64,000 nt of DNA from Brevibacillus brevis (GCF_022026395.1 NZ_CP041767.1:2822501-2886500); one strand, 5' to 3'; numbered from the stretch's first letter, positions 27,001 through 36,253 are shown. Numbers and translations: made by a program. The notes: generated from the letters alone by a model not told the origin.

Positions 27001-28701
27001 ATTGCCGAAGTACGCGGATCGACGCCAGGAGTTGGGCTCATTTCACCGCCGCCTCATCATGATATTTACTCGATTGAGGATTTGGCACAGCTGATTTTTG
27101 ACTTGAAAAATGCGAATCCACGAGCACGAATCAGCGTGAAGCTCGTATCCAAGGCGGGAGTCGGAACGATTGCGGCTGGTGTGGCGAAAGGTCTTGCAGA
27201 TGTCATTGTGGTCAGTGGACACGATGGCGGCACAGGCGCTTCCCCAAAATCAAGTATCAAGCACGCAGGACTGCCATGGGAACTCGGTCTTGCTGAGACA
27301 CATCAGACGCTGTTGTTGAACCAGTTGCGCGACCGTGTTGTTCTGGAAACAGACGGCAAACTGATGACAGGACGAGATGTCGTCATTGCAGCTTTACTCG
27401 GTGCGGAGGAATTCGGCTTCGCTACGGCACCACTTGTTTCGATAGGGTGTGTCATGGCTCGCGTATGCCACCTCGATACATGCCCAGTGGGTGTGGCGAC
27501 ACAAAATCCCGAGCTGAGAAAACGGTTTAAAGGCGACCCGCAGCACGCCGTGAATTTCATGCGTCACGTTGCCCGTGAAGTTCGAGAGATCATGGCGGAG
27601 CTGGGCTACCACTCTATCGAGTCGATGGTCGGTCAGAGCCATGTCCTGAAGATGAGTGATTCGGCAAAAGAACATTGGAAAGCCAAGCACATTGATTTGT
27701 CTGCGCTCTTGTTCCAACCGGATGTCTCCGAGGATGTGGGCCGCTATCATCAGCGCAACCAAGATCACAAGCTCGAAGAAACGCTGGATCGTCAAAAGCT
27801 GCTCAAGCTGTGCAAGCCAGCATTGAATAAACAGCAGCAGGTAGAGGCAAAGCTCGCCATCACCAATACGAATCGTGTGGTTGGTACGATCTTGGGCAGC
27901 GAGGTAACCAAACGTTTTGGCGAGCATGGTCTGCCGGAGGATACCATCCGCCTGCATTTTACTGGGTCGGCAGGTCAAAGCTTCGGGGCGTTTGTTCCAC
28001 GTGGGATTACGCTGCATCTTGAGGGAGATGCAAACGACTACGTAGGAAAAGGGTTGTCGGGCGGCAAAATAACGGTCGCACCATCGAAAAACAGCAAATT
28101 CGCTCCCGAGCACAACATGATTATCGGAAACGTTGCGTTCTACGGAGCGACCTCTGGAGAGGCGTATATCAACGGGATGGCTGGTGAGCGATTCTGCGTT
28201 CGCAACAGCGGCGTGACTGCAGTGGTTGAAGGAGTAGGTGACCATGGTTGCGAGTATATGACTGGAGGACGTGTCGTTGTTCTCGGCCCCGTTGGCAAAA
28301 ACTTTGCAGCAGGCATGTCAGGTGGTACTGCCTACGTACTGGCCGAGGATAAAGAGAAGTTTGCTGCGATGTGCAATCAGGAAATGGTACTCCTAGAGAC
28401 ACTGGAAGATCAGCGGGAAATCGCTCGAGTCAAACGCTTGCTGGAAAACCACGTCAGCCACACAGGCAGCCGTCATGCACAAGCTTTGCTCAATGAGTGG
28501 GAACGTACCGTCCAACAATTTGTCAAAGTCATTCCAAAAGATTACAAGCAAATTGTTACCACAATGGAGGAGTTGGAGAAATCCGGCATGAAGCGTCAAG
28601 AGGCAATATTGGCAGCTTTTGAAATGAGCCAGAAGAAAGGCGATGCCAAAGCATCGAAAAAGAAAGCCAGCGAGCAATCCTTTGTTTCAGTGGGGAAATA
28701 A
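24088..28701 (+). CDS. gltA: Glutamate synthase (GOGAT) large subunit
   Basis: A 1537-residue enzyme that makes two glutamates from glutamine and 2-oxoglutarate. A short propeptide precedes the nucleophile Cys22 (HDACGIGF) of the class II glutaminase domain (to about 420). The central and FMN-binding TIM-barrel domains follow, with [10 protein letters not shown] and [17 protein letters not shown]. The 3Fe-4S cluster cysteines are in [19 protein letters not shown], and the C-terminal beta-helix ends the chain. ATG 24088 follows AAGGAGAG; an upstream start would put coding over the promoter. A terminator follows at once, so the small subunit gene is not adjacent. Confidence 0.97.
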   Translation: MTTQGMPAKQGLYDPIFEHDACGIGFIANLKSKSTHDMVRKGLKILCQLEHRGGQGSDPETGDGAGILTQIPHAFFKKTCKELNITLPAPGKYGVGMLFLPMNEAKRQMYEDQLEAIVAAEGQKLLGWRTVPVDSTKIGKTAVASQPYVRQVFIGASSNIQDQMAFERKLYVIRKQVEQATGADFYAASMSSRTIVYKGLLTPGQLDAFYLDLKDNSYTSAFSVVHSRFSTNTFPTWERAHPNRYLIHNGEINTLQGNMNWMMAREKMFQSEAFGADLAKVVPVIDMAGSDSAILDNCVEFFSLAGRSLPHVAMMMIPEPWDQDERIDENKKAFYEYHSCLMEPWDGPTAISFTDGRHIGAILDRNGLRPARYYVTSDDTIIFSSEVGVLEVPDETIVQKGRLSPGRMLLVDLEEGRIVADEEIKQKIASEQPYREWVKNNLYAIEDLPAAGRMEELQGDSLLAYQKAFGYTQEEVDKVLVPMVAEQKDPIGSMGVDTPLAVLSDRPQLLYHYFKQSFAQVTNPPIDALREACVTSTHTVLGAEGNLLAPDARNCRRIRLSNPLISNQELAKLRANPHQEFKAKTLSTLFPAQGGEQELEQALDQLFAAADEAIAAGYTLLILSDRGMNQDLAAIPALLAGSGLHHHLVRTGTRTKASIIIESGEPRDVHQFAMLIGYGVDAINPYVAISTVNHLAVSAKLKDITSDEAVEVYLQTAVEGVVKVMSKMGISTIQSYRGAQIFEAVGIHSAVIDRYFSRTPSQISGIGLDVIAQETLIRHAKAFLPEHSEEALEAGSDFQFRRDGEFHLFNPKTVHALQKACREGSYEQYKIYAEQATAQQFVALRHLLDFKSNRQPIPLSEVESVDSIVHRFKTGAMSYGSLSKEAHETLAIAMNRLGAKSNSGEGGEDSARYIMDENGDLRRSAIKQVASGRFGVSSHYLVNASEIQIKMAQGAKPGEGGQLPGSKVYPWIAEVRGSTPGVGLISPPPHHDIYSIEDLAQLIFDLKNANPRARISVKLVSKAGVGTIAAGVAKGLADVIVVSGHDGGTGASPKSSIKHAGLPWELGLAETHQTLLLNQLRDRVVLETDGKLMTGRDVVIAALLGAEEFGFATAPLVSIGCVMARVCHLDTCPVGVATQNPELRKRFKGDPQHAVNFMRHVAREVREIMAELGYHSIESMVGQSHVLKMSDSAKEHWKAKHIDLSALLFQPDVSEDVGRYHQRNQDHKLEETLDRQKLLKLCKPALNKQQQVEAKLAITNTNRVVGTILGSEVTKRFGEHGLPEDTIRLHFTGSAGQSFGAFVPRGITLHLEGDANDYVGKGLSGGKITVAPSKNSKFAPEHNMIIGNVAFYGATSGEAYINGMAGERFCVRNSGVTAVVEGVGDHGCEYMTGGRVVVLGPVGKNFAAGMSGGTAYVLAEDKEKFAAMCNQEMVLLETLEDQREIARVKRLLENHVSHTGSRHAQALLNEWERTVQQFVKVIPKDYKQIVTTMEELEKSGMKRQEAILAAFEMSQKKGDAKASKKKASEQSFVSVGK

Positions 28702-28708
28702 GGAGTTG

Positions 28709-28742
28709 GCCGATGACTTATTATGTGAGTCGTCGGCTTTTT
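28709..28742 (+). terminator. Terminator after gltA
   Basis: GCCGATGACT pairs with AGTCGTCGGC around nine bases, followed by TTTTTC. It begins eight bases after the gene's last base and so separates it from any small-subunit gene. Confidence 0.88.
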
Positions 28743-28773
28743 CTTTTGGTAGCCAATGCGACGTGGTAGGGGA

Positions 28774-28802
28774 TTGGGAAGTGGAAGAAACTCTGCTATG
28801 AT
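28774..28802 (+). promoter_or_regulatory. Candidate sigma-A promoter for the DUF1877 gene
   Basis: TTGGGA (28774-28779) and TATGAT (28797-28802) are separated by 17 bases, about 30 bases before the ATG. Confidence 0.5.
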
Positions 28803-28832
28803 GATGAGTAAAAAGGTAGAGGAGGGATCGCA

Positions 28833-29309
28833 ATGGGCATGTGTGGCAATTACATGATAGCAAACGACGAGATGATCGATTCATGGATTGCAGGAGCGAT
28901 CGATTTATATGACGTAGAGCTGATAGAAGAGGATATGCTGGATATAGATAAAACCTGGCAAGCCATTCCCTATACTTTGTGCGGAGAATTAATGGATGGA
29001 GAGCCTCCCTTTTGCTATGTGGTACCTCTATTAACGGACCAAACAGGTGAATTCGGGGAGTTTGGCGCATTCTATTTACATAGTGAACAGGTAAAAGCAG
29101 CGTATGAGGCCATTGCCAATATGTCCGAGTCAGCTCTAAAAGAGAAGTACCATTTTCCTACTTTGGTGGAAAACGATGTGTACCCACTTCACGAGGGAGA
29201 TGAAGCAGAAGGATTTTTTGCGTACATGTATCATCATTTTCAATCCATTCAAGCATTTTTCAAGCGAGCAGTAGAGCAAGAAAAAGGCCTTATTTTCTAC
29301 ATCAGCTAG
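28833..29309 (+). CDS. DUF1877 / YfbM-like protein
   Basis: A 158-residue soluble acidic protein starting MGMCGNYM. The segment LDIDKTWQAIPYTLCGE, a later SEQVKAAYEAIANMSESALKEKY and the C-terminal YHHFQSIQAFFKRAVEQEKGLIFYIS fit the DUF1877 (YfbM) family. The function is not known; such genes often sit singly and some act as immunity-like proteins. AGAGGAGGGATC precedes the ATG. Monocistronic. Confidence 0.7.
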   Translation: MGMCGNYMIANDEMIDSWIAGAIDLYDVELIEEDMLDIDKTWQAIPYTLCGELMDGEPPFCYVVPLLTDQTGEFGEFGAFYLHSEQVKAAYEAIANMSESALKEKYHFPTLVENDVYPLHEGDEAEGFFAYMYHHFQSIQAFFKRAVEQEKGLIFYIS

Positions 29310-29317
29310 TGGAACGA

Positions 29318-29339
29318 GGTGCAGGTTTGCCCCTGCACC
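29318..29339. terminator. GC-rich hairpin after the DUF1877 gene
   Basis: GGTGCAGG and CCTGCACC form a perfect 8-bp stem with a 6-base loop. There is no clear T-run, so termination may be weak. Confidence 0.45.
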
Positions 29340-29369
29340 CCATCTTGTCAGACATAGAAGAAGCTTGTT

Positions 29370-29639
29370 TTATTCGGTTCGGTCTCTATTGGCATCATTA
29401 TTTGTAGCACCAAACGCGTCATTGGCGTCAGCCGACACATTTTCCCCCATTTTGTTGCCAAGTGCACCCCCGGCAACGGCACCTGCAATGGTACCAAGAG
29501 GACCTAAAATAGAGCCTACAGCCGCACCTACAGCCGCACCGCCAACTGTTCCTACAGCTTCACCAGCTCCATTGCCTGTCATGTTCGCTCCGTCGTTGCC
29601 AACAGCATCGTTGTGATTGCGTTCGTTGTTCGTAGCCAA
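29370..29639 (-). CDS. Glycine-zipper small protein
   Basis: An 89-residue protein with hydrophilic, Asn/Asp-rich ends and a central Gly/Ala-rich stretch (GTVGGAAVGAAVGSILGPLG, then TIAGAVAGGALGNKMGE) typical of glycine-zipper segments that pack as membrane or spore-coat helices. It has no signal peptide. TTG 29639 follows GAGGGAGTG at good spacing; an in-frame GTG at 29648 lies inside that site and is less likely. It may be a small spore or membrane protein, but no function is known. Confidence 0.6.
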   Translation of the reverse strand: MATNNERNHNDAVGNDGANMTGNGAGEAVGTVGGAAVGAAVGSILGPLGTIAGAVAGGALGNKMGENVSADANDAFGATNNDANRDRTE

Positions 29640-29763
29640 GATTGTCACTCCCTCGATTAGTGTTGGGAAGCTCTGCTATATCAAACGTGCAGCCCCAAGG
29701 CATAGTGTGTCCCAAACTTATCATTTCATTCCAAAAAAAACCTTCAAGGGTGGTACCCAGATT

Positions 29764-30186
29764 ATGATTCAGTCCATCGTCCATATCGCGCTCGTGGTCA
29801 AAGATTATGATGAAGCCATTGAGTTTTATACCAAGAAGCTCCATTTTACCTTAGTGGAAGATACGTATCAGCCAGAACAGGAAAAGCGGTGGGTTGTCGT
29901 ATCTCCGCCTGGTTCTGTTGGAACTACAATCTTGCTTGCAAAAGCATCAAAACCTGAGCAAGAGCCATTTATCGGGAATCAGGCTGGCGGGAGAGTTTTT
30001 CTCTTTTTAAACACAGACGATTTTTGGAGAGATTATCATGAGATGGTCGGAAGAGGAATCCAATTTGTGAGAGAGCCAAAAGAACAGCCGTATGGAATGG
30101 TGGCAGTCTTTCAGGATTTATACGGCAACCTGTGGGATTTACTGGAGCTGAATGAGGATCATCCGATTGCCAAACGAATGAAGTAG
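29764..30186 (+). CDS. VOC family protein (glyoxalase-like)
   Basis: A 140-residue VOC protein: VHIALVVKDYDEAIEFYTKKLHF opens the first module and FVREPKEQPYGMVAVFQDLYGNLWDLLEL closes the second, with candidate metal ligands His (VHIAL), Gln and Glu at the C-terminus. An open frame runs further upstream to 29617 but ATG 29764, with AAGGGTGG about ten bases before it, gives the normal family length. The substrate is unknown; lactoylglutathione lyase-like proteins of this size include resistance and ring-cleaving enzymes. Confidence 0.82.
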   Translation: MIQSIVHIALVVKDYDEAIEFYTKKLHFTLVEDTYQPEQEKRWVVVSPPGSVGTTILLAKASKPEQEPFIGNQAGGRVFLFLNTDDFWRDYHEMVGRGIQFVREPKEQPYGMVAVFQDLYGNLWDLLELNEDHPIAKRMK

Positions 30187-30205
30187 CAAGTTACCGAGCC
30201 AGACC

Positions 30206-30252
30206 AAAAACAGGTCTTACCTCCAACGATATGGATGGAAAGACCTGTTTTT
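30206..30252. terminator. Bidirectional terminator between the VOC gene and gntP
   Basis: AAAAACAGGTCTT and AAGACCTGTTTTT pair around a 21-base loop; both strands end in T-runs. Confidence 0.85.
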
Positions 30253-30261
30253 CATTTTGTG

Positions 30262-31590
30262 CTACACGATATAGGACAGTCCCATGATCAGAATGATTGC
30301 CACAACAGAAAGAATGGTCTCCATCACTGTCCATGTTTTAAGCGTGTCTTGCACAGACATATTGAAGTATTCTTTGATCAGCCAGAACCCGGAATCGTTT
30401 ACGTGGGACAGAATCAGGGAGCCAGAACCAGTCGCCAGTACCAAAAGCTCTGGGCTGGTTCCAGGGATTTGCAACGCGATCGGACCTACGATACCGGCTG
30501 CTGTCATCATGGAGACGGTCGCAGAGCCTGTTGCCACACGGATCAGGGCCGCGATCAACCAGCCCAGGAAAATAGGGGAGATCGCAGATGCCGTAGCGAG
30601 CTCGGCAATATAGTCACCCACACCGCTGTTCAGCAGTACTTTGTTGAATGCGCCACCTGCACCGATGACGAGCAAGATTGTCGCGGTTGGGGCCAAGCAA
30701 TCATTTGTGAATTTCAGAATATCGTCTTTCGTAAATCCACGGTTGAACCCGAGCGTCCAGAAGGAAACACTCACGGCAATCAATAGAGACGTAATCGGGC
30801 TTCCAATAAAATCAGCCCATTGGCGAATCGTATGTTCTTTTGGCAGAGTTACATCCGCAACGGTTGCAGACAACATCAACAGCACAGGGAGCAAGACGGT
30901 GAAAACGGTAATCCCAAAGCTAGGCAAGTCACGCTCTGATTTTGGTTCTGCCAACTGGGAAGCGAGCTCTGGAGAGATGCTGGCCTTGACTCGTTTGCTA
31001 ATCCAGCTGCCGTAGATCGGTCCTGCAATGATCGCGGAAGGCAGGGCGACAATGATCGAGAGCAGAATCGTTTTACCGACATCCGCCTGGAACAGATCGA
31101 CAGCGGCCATAGCAGCAGGGTGAGGCGGGACGATCCCGTGAACGATGGAAAGGCCGGCTACGAGCGGAATTCCGATTTTGACAAGGGAGACCCCTGTTTG
31201 TCTGGCAATCGTAAACACGAGAGGAATCAAGAGCACAAAACCAACCTGGAAAAATACCGGAATCCCTACAATAAATGCCACGAACATCATGGCCCAGTGC
31301 ACGTTTTTCTCACCGAAGAGGTTGATGAGCGTACGGGCAATGCGTTCGGCACCGCCAGATTCAGCCATCATTTTGCCAAGCATGGTTCCCAAGGCCAGCA
31401 CAATCGCGATAAAACCGAGAGTGCCACCCATCCCATCCTTGATTGAATCTACAACTTTTACAAGCGGCATGCCGGATGCGATTCCCACAAATCCAGCGGC
31501 CAATAACAGTGCGATAAATGGGTTCAGTTTGAAACGAGTAATGAGAACGAGCAGGAAGACAATGGACAGCAGTGTAATGACGAGTGGCAT
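30262..31590 (-). CDS. gntP: Gluconate:H+ symporter
   Basis: A 442-residue membrane protein of the GntP family with about 12-14 hydrophobic segments. Family segments include LALGTMLGKMMAESGGAERIA, IPVFFQVGFVLLIPLVF and GIVPPHPAAMAAV. It brings gluconate into the cell for the kinase encoded just upstream (25-base gap, AGGGAGGG site), so the two genes form one transcription unit. Some members import other sugar acids, but the adjacent gluconokinase and 6-phosphogluconate dehydrogenase argue for gluconate. Confidence 0.92.
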   Translation of the reverse strand: MPLVITLLSIVFLLVLITRFKLNPFIALLLAAGFVGIASGMPLVKVVDSIKDGMGGTLGFIAIVLALGTMLGKMMAESGGAERIARTLINLFGEKNVHWAMMFVAFIVGIPVFFQVGFVLLIPLVFTIARQTGVSLVKIGIPLVAGLSIVHGIVPPHPAAMAAVDLFQADVGKTILLSIIVALPSAIIAGPIYGSWISKRVKASISPELASQLAEPKSERDLPSFGITVFTVLLPVLLMLSATVADVTLPKEHTIRQWADFIGSPITSLLIAVSVSFWTLGFNRGFTKDDILKFTNDCLAPTATILLVIGAGGAFNKVLLNSGVGDYIAELATASAISPIFLGWLIAALIRVATGSATVSMMTAAGIVGPIALQIPGTSPELLVLATGSGSLILSHVNDSGFWLIKEYFNMSVQDTLKTWTVMETILSVVAIILIMGLSYIV

Positions 31591-31615
31591 GATGAACCCT
31601 CCCTAGTTGTTGTCT

Positions 31616-33157
31616 CTAGTTGTTTAACCGCTTTTGGAATTCGGCTATCAGCTTGTACTCTTCCAGCAGGTTGTAGTAAACACGCTCGTATATATAGAAA
31701 AGCTCCAAATAAGCACTGGATCGTTCCAAATCAGGCTCGTGGCGATGCGAAATATGAATCATCTTTTTCACATCTTGTAATTGATCCATCGCTCCCAATG
31801 CATGCATCGCCAGAAGAGCGGCACCAAAGCTCGAGCTTTCATGACTCTCCGGAATCAGCACTTCATACCCGAACATATCGGACATTATCTGCCGCCATTC
31901 CCGCGAGCGGGCGAAACCACCCGATGCTCGGATTTCCTTGGCTCCACCTGCCAGATCACGCAGGGCGATACCAATGCTGTAGACGCTAAACAAGATTCCT
32001 TCGAGAACAGCTCGGATAAAATGCTCGCGCTTATGATGCAGGCCGATACCGAAGAAGGAGCCTCTTGCTTGTGCGTTCCAGTACGGAGCTCGTTCGCCCG
32101 ACAAAAAGGGGAGAAAGAGCAACCCGTCTGCACCAGCTCGAACATGCTCAGCAGCTTGGATCATGACATCGTAGGGATCAACGCCGAGCTGTTTGGCTTT
32201 TTCCACTTCAGGCCAACTGAATTCGTCACGGAACCAGCGAAGCATGATCCCGCCATTGTTCGAGGGTCCACCTATCACCCAATGGTTTTCCGTCAGCACG
32301 TAGCAGAAAGTCCGTCCTTTTGGATCCGTGATCGGCTCTGGAACAACCGTTCTTACTGCGCCACTCGTGCCAATCGTGATGGCTACTTGTCCGGGGTCAA
32401 TAGCTCCAATGCCGAGGTTTGCCAAAACCCCATCGCTGGCACCGACAACGAAAGGGGTATCGGGATCGATCCCAATCTCTTCCGCATAACGAATCTTCAT
32501 TCCTCGCAGGATATGAGTAGTCGGTACAGGCTCACTGAGATGATGCTTGGAAATGCCTGCGACTCGCAGCGCCTCCTCATCCCAGTCGAGCTTTCTCAGA
32601 TTAAATAGCCCCATAGCAGAAGCAATGGAGTAATCGACGATATACTCACCAAAAAGCCGATAAATGACATACTCCTTGATCGAAATAAACTTGGCAGCCC
32701 GCCGAAACGTATCTGGCAAGTTCTCCCGTAGCCACATGATTTTGGGCAGTGGAGACATGGGATGGATGGGCGTGCCCGTCGCTAAGTAAATCTGATGACC
32801 GACACCGTCGGCTTTTAATCGATCTGCCTGTGCCACGCTCCGATTATCAGCCCAGATAATGCTATTCGTCAGGGGATTGCCACTCGGATCGACAGCGATC
32901 AAACTGTGCATGGCAGTAGAGAAGCCAATACCACCGATCTCGCTTTTAGCAATGCCTGCATGCTCCAGTGCTTGCTTCAATGCTTGAATGACAGCAGCAA
33001 AAATCGTCTCCGGCTCTTGCTCAGCCCAAGACGGCTGGGGAACGAGCAGCTGATAATCGATATTGCCCGTACCGCGGATGGCGCCGGAAGGAGTGAAAAC
33101 AATTGCTTTGGTACTGGTTGTCCCGATATCAAGCCCGATAAAGTAGGATTGCGTCAT
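31616..33157 (-). CDS. gntK: Gluconokinase, FGGY family
   Basis: A 513-residue FGGY carbohydrate kinase that phosphorylates gluconate to 6-phosphogluconate. It has the N-terminal phosphate loop FIGLDIGTTSTKA, NSIIWADNRS, the central ITIGTSGAVR, and the FGGY signature region EGILFSVYSIGIAL followed by ASGGFARS. ATG 33157 follows AGGGGTG by about six bases. It is the first gene of the gntK-gntP unit, with a good promoter and a regulator gene upstream. Confidence 0.92.
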   Translation of the reverse strand: MTQSYFIGLDIGTTSTKAIVFTPSGAIRGTGNIDYQLLVPQPSWAEQEPETIFAAVIQALKQALEHAGIAKSEIGGIGFSTAMHSLIAVDPSGNPLTNSIIWADNRSVAQADRLKADGVGHQIYLATGTPIHPMSPLPKIMWLRENLPDTFRRAAKFISIKEYVIYRLFGEYIVDYSIASAMGLFNLRKLDWDEEALRVAGISKHHLSEPVPTTHILRGMKIRYAEEIGIDPDTPFVVGASDGVLANLGIGAIDPGQVAITIGTSGAVRTVVPEPITDPKGRTFCYVLTENHWVIGGPSNNGGIMLRWFRDEFSWPEVEKAKQLGVDPYDVMIQAAEHVRAGADGLLFLPFLSGERAPYWNAQARGSFFGIGLHHKREHFIRAVLEGILFSVYSIGIALRDLAGGAKEIRASGGFARSREWRQIMSDMFGYEVLIPESHESSSFGAALLAMHALGAMDQLQDVKKMIHISHRHEPDLERSSAYLELFYIYERVYYNLLEEYKLIAEFQKRLNN

Positions 33158-33211
33158 AGAAGTCACCCCTAATTGAATACGCTTTCAACGTGTTGTCGTG
33201 GAGATAACGCG

Positions 33212-33240
33212 ATTATATCGAAATTTTTTTCATTTGTTAA
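33212..33240 (-). promoter_or_regulatory. Sigma-A promoter of the gntK-gntP operon
   Basis: On this strand TTAACA and a perfect TATAAT are 17 bases apart. The spacer contains GAAAAAAATTTC, part of a set of similar dyads at the locus. Confidence 0.75.
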
Positions 33241-33262
33241 GCATTAAGAAAAAAATTATTTC
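33220..33262. promoter_or_regulatory. Candidate RpiR-family operators at the gnt promoter
   Basis: Two AT-centred dyads with GAAA/TTTC ends: GAAATTTTTTTC (33220-33231), inside the promoter spacer, and GAAAAAAATTATTTC (33248-33262), just upstream of the -35. Similar dyads occur in front of gnd. Confidence 0.45.
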
Positions 33263-33334
33263 GTAATTAAACATTTCACACGATGCTTGTATGATTTGCA
33301 TTTTTCACCTACAAGTTGCAAGAGGAGGCAAGCA

Positions 33335-33364
33335 AAAGAAAAAACGCCTGATTTACAGGCGTTT
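33335..33364 (-). terminator. Terminator of the RpiR-family regulator gene
   Basis: AAACGCCTG and CAGGCGTTT form a 9-bp stem with a 5-base loop, followed on this strand by TTTTTTC. The gene's stop codon lies in the loop. Confidence 0.85.
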
Positions 33365-34219
33365 GAGTGAGATGGCTTCGCGGATGTGCTGGATATTGGC
33401 GATCGTATCATCCTGCCGCCGTAAGGATACGGCTACATAGAGCAGATCAATTAAACTGAGCTGAGCAAGCCTGGACGACAGGGCTTCTGTACGAAATACC
33501 GTTTCGCGTGAAGTCGTGTACAAGCACATGTCTGCCAGACGAACAAGTGGGGATTTCCCATAGCTTGTGATGCCGATTGTTTTTGCTCCGGCTTCCTTGG
33601 CAACCTGCAGGGCTGCCAAGATATCTTTGTTGGACCCAGAGTGGGAGATGCCTACGACAACAGCACCCTCGGTAAGCAGAGAGGCGGACATCACTTGATA
33701 GTGGGCATCAGAATGATAGAGACAAGGGATGCCTGTCCGCATAAATTTGTGGTATGCGTCCTGTGCGATGACAGCTGAGCCTCCCGAGCCATAAAACTCG
33801 ATCCGGCTAGCGTTTTCCAAACAGGAGACGATTTTCATTAACTCATCTTTATTGATAATCTGCTGCGTATCACGAATCGTCTCGATATTCGCTGTGAAAA
33901 TTTTTTCAGCGATTGCACTGACGTCATCGTCGTCGAGATTGATTTCTTGGTGAATCGTTTGCTTCGGATTTGTGACTTCACTCGCCAAGGCGATCTTGAA
34001 TGCTTGGTAACCGCGAAATCCAAGCCTGCGACACAGACGAAATACGGTAGCATCTGCACACTGGCATTGATCGGCTAGCTCCGTGATCGAGAAGTGAATA
34101 ATTTCACTGGCATGCTCCAAAATATAGTCGGCGATCTGTTGTTCTTTCCCGCTTAATTGTGTATAGATAGCGCGTAATTGCGTGAGAACACGCGGAGCAT
34201 GCGGGGTGGAAGCGTTCAT
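33353..34219 (-). CDS. MurR/RpiR family transcriptional regulator
   Basis: A 288-residue regulator. The N-terminal RpiR helix-turn-helix is at about 5-80 (ITELADQCQCADATVFRLCRRLGFRGYQAFKIALA). The C-terminal SIS sugar-phosphate-binding domain is at about 120-260 (FYGSGGSAVIAQDAYHKF, VVGISHSGSNKDILAAL). It sits between gntK-gntP and the divergent gnd, so 6-phosphogluconate is the likely effector. B. subtilis uses a GntR-family regulator here. ATG 34219 follows AGGAGGT by eight bases; TTG 34222 is the alternative. Confidence 0.9.
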   Translation of the reverse strand: MNASTPHAPRVLTQLRAIYTQLSGKEQQIADYILEHASEIIHFSITELADQCQCADATVFRLCRRLGFRGYQAFKIALASEVTNPKQTIHQEINLDDDDVSAIAEKIFTANIETIRDTQQIINKDELMKIVSCLENASRIEFYGSGGSAVIAQDAYHKFMRTGIPCLYHSDAHYQVMSASLLTEGAVVVGISHSGSNKDILAALQVAKEAGAKTIGITSYGKSPLVRLADMCLYTTSRETVFRTEALSSRLAQLSLIDLLYVAVSLRRQDDTIANIQHIREAISLKRL

Positions 34220-34296
34220 CAATAGGTACCTCCTAACGTTCCATTGTGAATCTGTACTGATAGTATAAGGAAAATCAGACTCCTTTTCATAGGTTC

Positions 34297-34340
34297 GAAA
34301 AAATTTTCTTCATTTTTGATGAAAGATGAAAATTTTTGTC
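34297..34340. promoter_or_regulatory. Candidate RpiR-family operators before gnd
   Basis: GAAAAAATTTTC (34297-34308) is a near-perfect 12-bp dyad, and GAAAATTTTTGTC (34328-34340) lies directly before a perfect -10 TATAAT (34342-34347). They resemble the dyads at the gntK promoter. A clear -35 at normal spacing is not visible. Confidence 0.4.
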
Positions 34341-34391
34341 TTATAATACGTGGTAACGGATATGATCCAAAAAAGGAGTGACGTACACGAT

Positions 34392-35288
34392 ATGAAACTA
34401 GCGATCCTCGGATTAGGAAAAATGGGGTACAATCTCACGCTGAATTTGCTTTCGCATCAGCATGAGGTTGTAGCGTATGATGTAGATTCTGCGCGTGCAG
34501 AAGAGTTGAGTCATGAAGGCGCGATTCCGGCATTTTCGGTGGAGGACGCTGTAGCGAAACTGCCGACACCTCGCGTAGTATGGATGATGGTACCAGCAGG
34601 AGAGATTGTGGATCAACTGGTTGATCAACTCTCCACCTTGCTTGCCGCAGGAGATATCGTCATTGACGGTGGCAACTCTCATTACAAGCAATCGCTAGAT
34701 CGCTATGCACGCTTGAAAGAGAAAGCTATTCACTTCATGGATGCAGGAACGAGCGGAGGCATGGAGGGAGCGCGCCACGGAGCATGCATGATGATTGGCG
34801 GAGATCGGGAAGCATTCACGTATATCGAGCCGATGGTTCGCGACATTAACGTTGAAAACGGATATTTGTATGCTGGGGAAGCGGGCAGCGGCCACTTCTT
34901 GAAAATGATTCATAATGGAATCGAATACGGCATGATGCAGGCGATTGGAGAAGGTTTTGAGGTACTTGCGAAAAGCCAATATAACTATGATTTTGCAGAG
35001 GTCGCACGCGTGTGGGCAAATGGTTCCGTCATTCGAGGCTGGCTGATGGACTTGACAGAGCGAGCTTTTCGAAAAGACGCCAAGCTTGATGAAATCCGTG
35101 GGGTCATGCACTCTTCCGGGGAAGGAAAATGGACACTGGAAACCGCGCTGGATCTACAGGCAGCCACACCCGTGATTGCGATGTCCTTGCTGATGCGGTA
35201 CCGTTCGTTGGATGAGGATACGTTCCACGGAAAAGTGGTCGCAGCCTTGCGTAATGAATTTGGCGGGCATGCCGTAGAAAAGAAATAA
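34392..35288 (+). CDS. gnd: 6-phosphogluconate dehydrogenase, decarboxylating (short type)
   Basis: A 298-residue member of the short 6PGDH group (YqeC-like), which oxidises 6-phosphogluconate to ribulose 5-phosphate. The N-terminal nucleotide fold has GLGKMG, and the substrate-binding signature is near FMDAGTSGGMEGARHGACMMIGG, with catalytic Lys and Glu in HFLKMIHNGIEYGMMQ. The short enzymes often prefer NAD. AAAGGAGTG precedes ATG 34392; an in-frame start at 34350 has no such site and would cover the -10. It is divergent from the gnt genes and completes gluconate use. Confidence 0.92.
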   Translation: MKLAILGLGKMGYNLTLNLLSHQHEVVAYDVDSARAEELSHEGAIPAFSVEDAVAKLPTPRVVWMMVPAGEIVDQLVDQLSTLLAAGDIVIDGGNSHYKQSLDRYARLKEKAIHFMDAGTSGGMEGARHGACMMIGGDREAFTYIEPMVRDINVENGYLYAGEAGSGHFLKMIHNGIEYGMMQAIGEGFEVLAKSQYNYDFAEVARVWANGSVIRGWLMDLTERAFRKDAKLDEIRGVMHSSGEGKWTLETALDLQAATPVIAMSLLMRYRSLDEDTFHGKVVAALRNEFGGHAVEKK

Positions 35289-35293
35289 GATAG

Positions 35294-35347
35294 GGGATGA
35301 CCAAAGGTGCTTCGGTGGTTGAAGCTCCGGGGTCATCCTTTTTTTGT
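35294..35347 (+). terminator. Terminator after gnd
   Basis: GGATGACC pairs with GGTCATCC across a structured 29-base loop and is followed by seven T. Confidence 0.8.
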
Positions 35348-35467
35348 GTATGGAAAAAGAAGGGATTTTTGATTCGGAAAGCAAAGTGTGCAGGTATCAT
35401 CCAGAAGTTTGCCTGGTCGAAAAGTGCTTTTATTCAGTAGCTTCTAAAACGATGGGAGGATGGAAAG

Positions 35468-36253
35468 ATGAGCGTTGAAGAGGTTGTTTTGTACAAAAAT
35501 GAGAAAGGAATTGTGACCCTTACGCTAAACAGACCAGAGGCATTGAATGCTTTGAACCGAGATGTCCTTAATCAGCTTTCGACCATCTTGGACAGGATCA
35601 AAACCGATACCAGTGTGAGAGCGATCATCCTTACAGGGGCGGGAGAAAAAGCATTTTCGGCCGGCGCTGACATTTCGTATCTGCATCAGGCGACACCGTT
35701 GGAAGTTAGGAATTTTGCTCAGTTGGCCGTGTCGGTGACCAGTAAAATCGAATCGTTGGGAAAAGTAGTCGTTGCTGCAATGAACGGCTATGCGTTAGGT
35801 GGGGGACTTGAGATCGCCGAATCGTGCACGCTGCGTATTGCGGTTCACCATGCCAAAATGGGACATCCAGAGGTACGAATTGGAGCAGTGGCGGGCTTTG
35901 GTGGAACAACCAGACTTCCTAGGCTAATAGGAAAAGGCCGAGCTGCGGAATTGCTTCTTACAGGGTCAGCGATAGATGCGGATGAAGCATATCGAATGGG
36001 TCTGGTAAATCGGGTCGTTTCGCGTGAGCGGCTACTGGCGGAAACAGAGGAGCTTCTCCAGGAAATTTTGTCTCAGTCTCCGCTAGCAGTGAAACTGACG
36101 TGGGACGCGATTCACCGCGGAAGCAACCTGACAGTAGAGGAGTCCGCACTTCTAGGCGCAGACTATTTCGGACTCGTGGCATCCACCGAAGACTTTCGGG
36201 AAGGAACCAAAGCTTTCTTAGACAAAACTCCACCGCGTTTTACAGGGAGATAA
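35468..36253 (+). CDS. Enoyl-CoA hydratase/isomerase family protein
   Basis: A 261-residue crotonase. The oxyanion-hole segments are visible (EKAFSAGADISYL near residue 67; AMNGYALGGGLEIAESC near 105), as are the two catalytic Glu positions (in GGLEIAESC and GHPEVRIGAVAGFGGTTRLPRLIG). It probably hydrates enoyl-CoA in fatty acid or branched-chain breakdown. It stands alone, with GGGAGGATGG before the ATG, and meets the convergent MerR gene with no space for a terminator. The exact substrate cannot be told from the sequence. Confidence 0.88.
   Translation: MSVEEVVLYKNEKGIVTLTLNRPEALNALNRDVLNQLSTILDRIKTDTSVRAIILTGAGEKAFSAGADISYLHQATPLEVRNFAQLAVSVTSKIESLGKVVVAAMNGYALGGGLEIAESCTLRIAVHHAKMGHPEVRIGAVAGFGGTTRLPRLIGKGRAAELLLTGSAIDADEAYRMGLVNRVVSRERLLAETEELLQEILSQSPLAVKLTWDAIHRGSNLTVEESALLGADYFGLVASTEDFREGTKAFLDKTPPRFTGR

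Noticed and set aside
27394-28245. 283-codon open frame antisense to gltA
   Set aside because: Shadow of a conserved, strongly biased gene; His/Cys-rich and without a ribosome site.
31781-32608. 275-codon open frame antisense to gluconokinase
   Set aside because: Shadow frame; gluconokinase motifs on the other strand are unambiguous.
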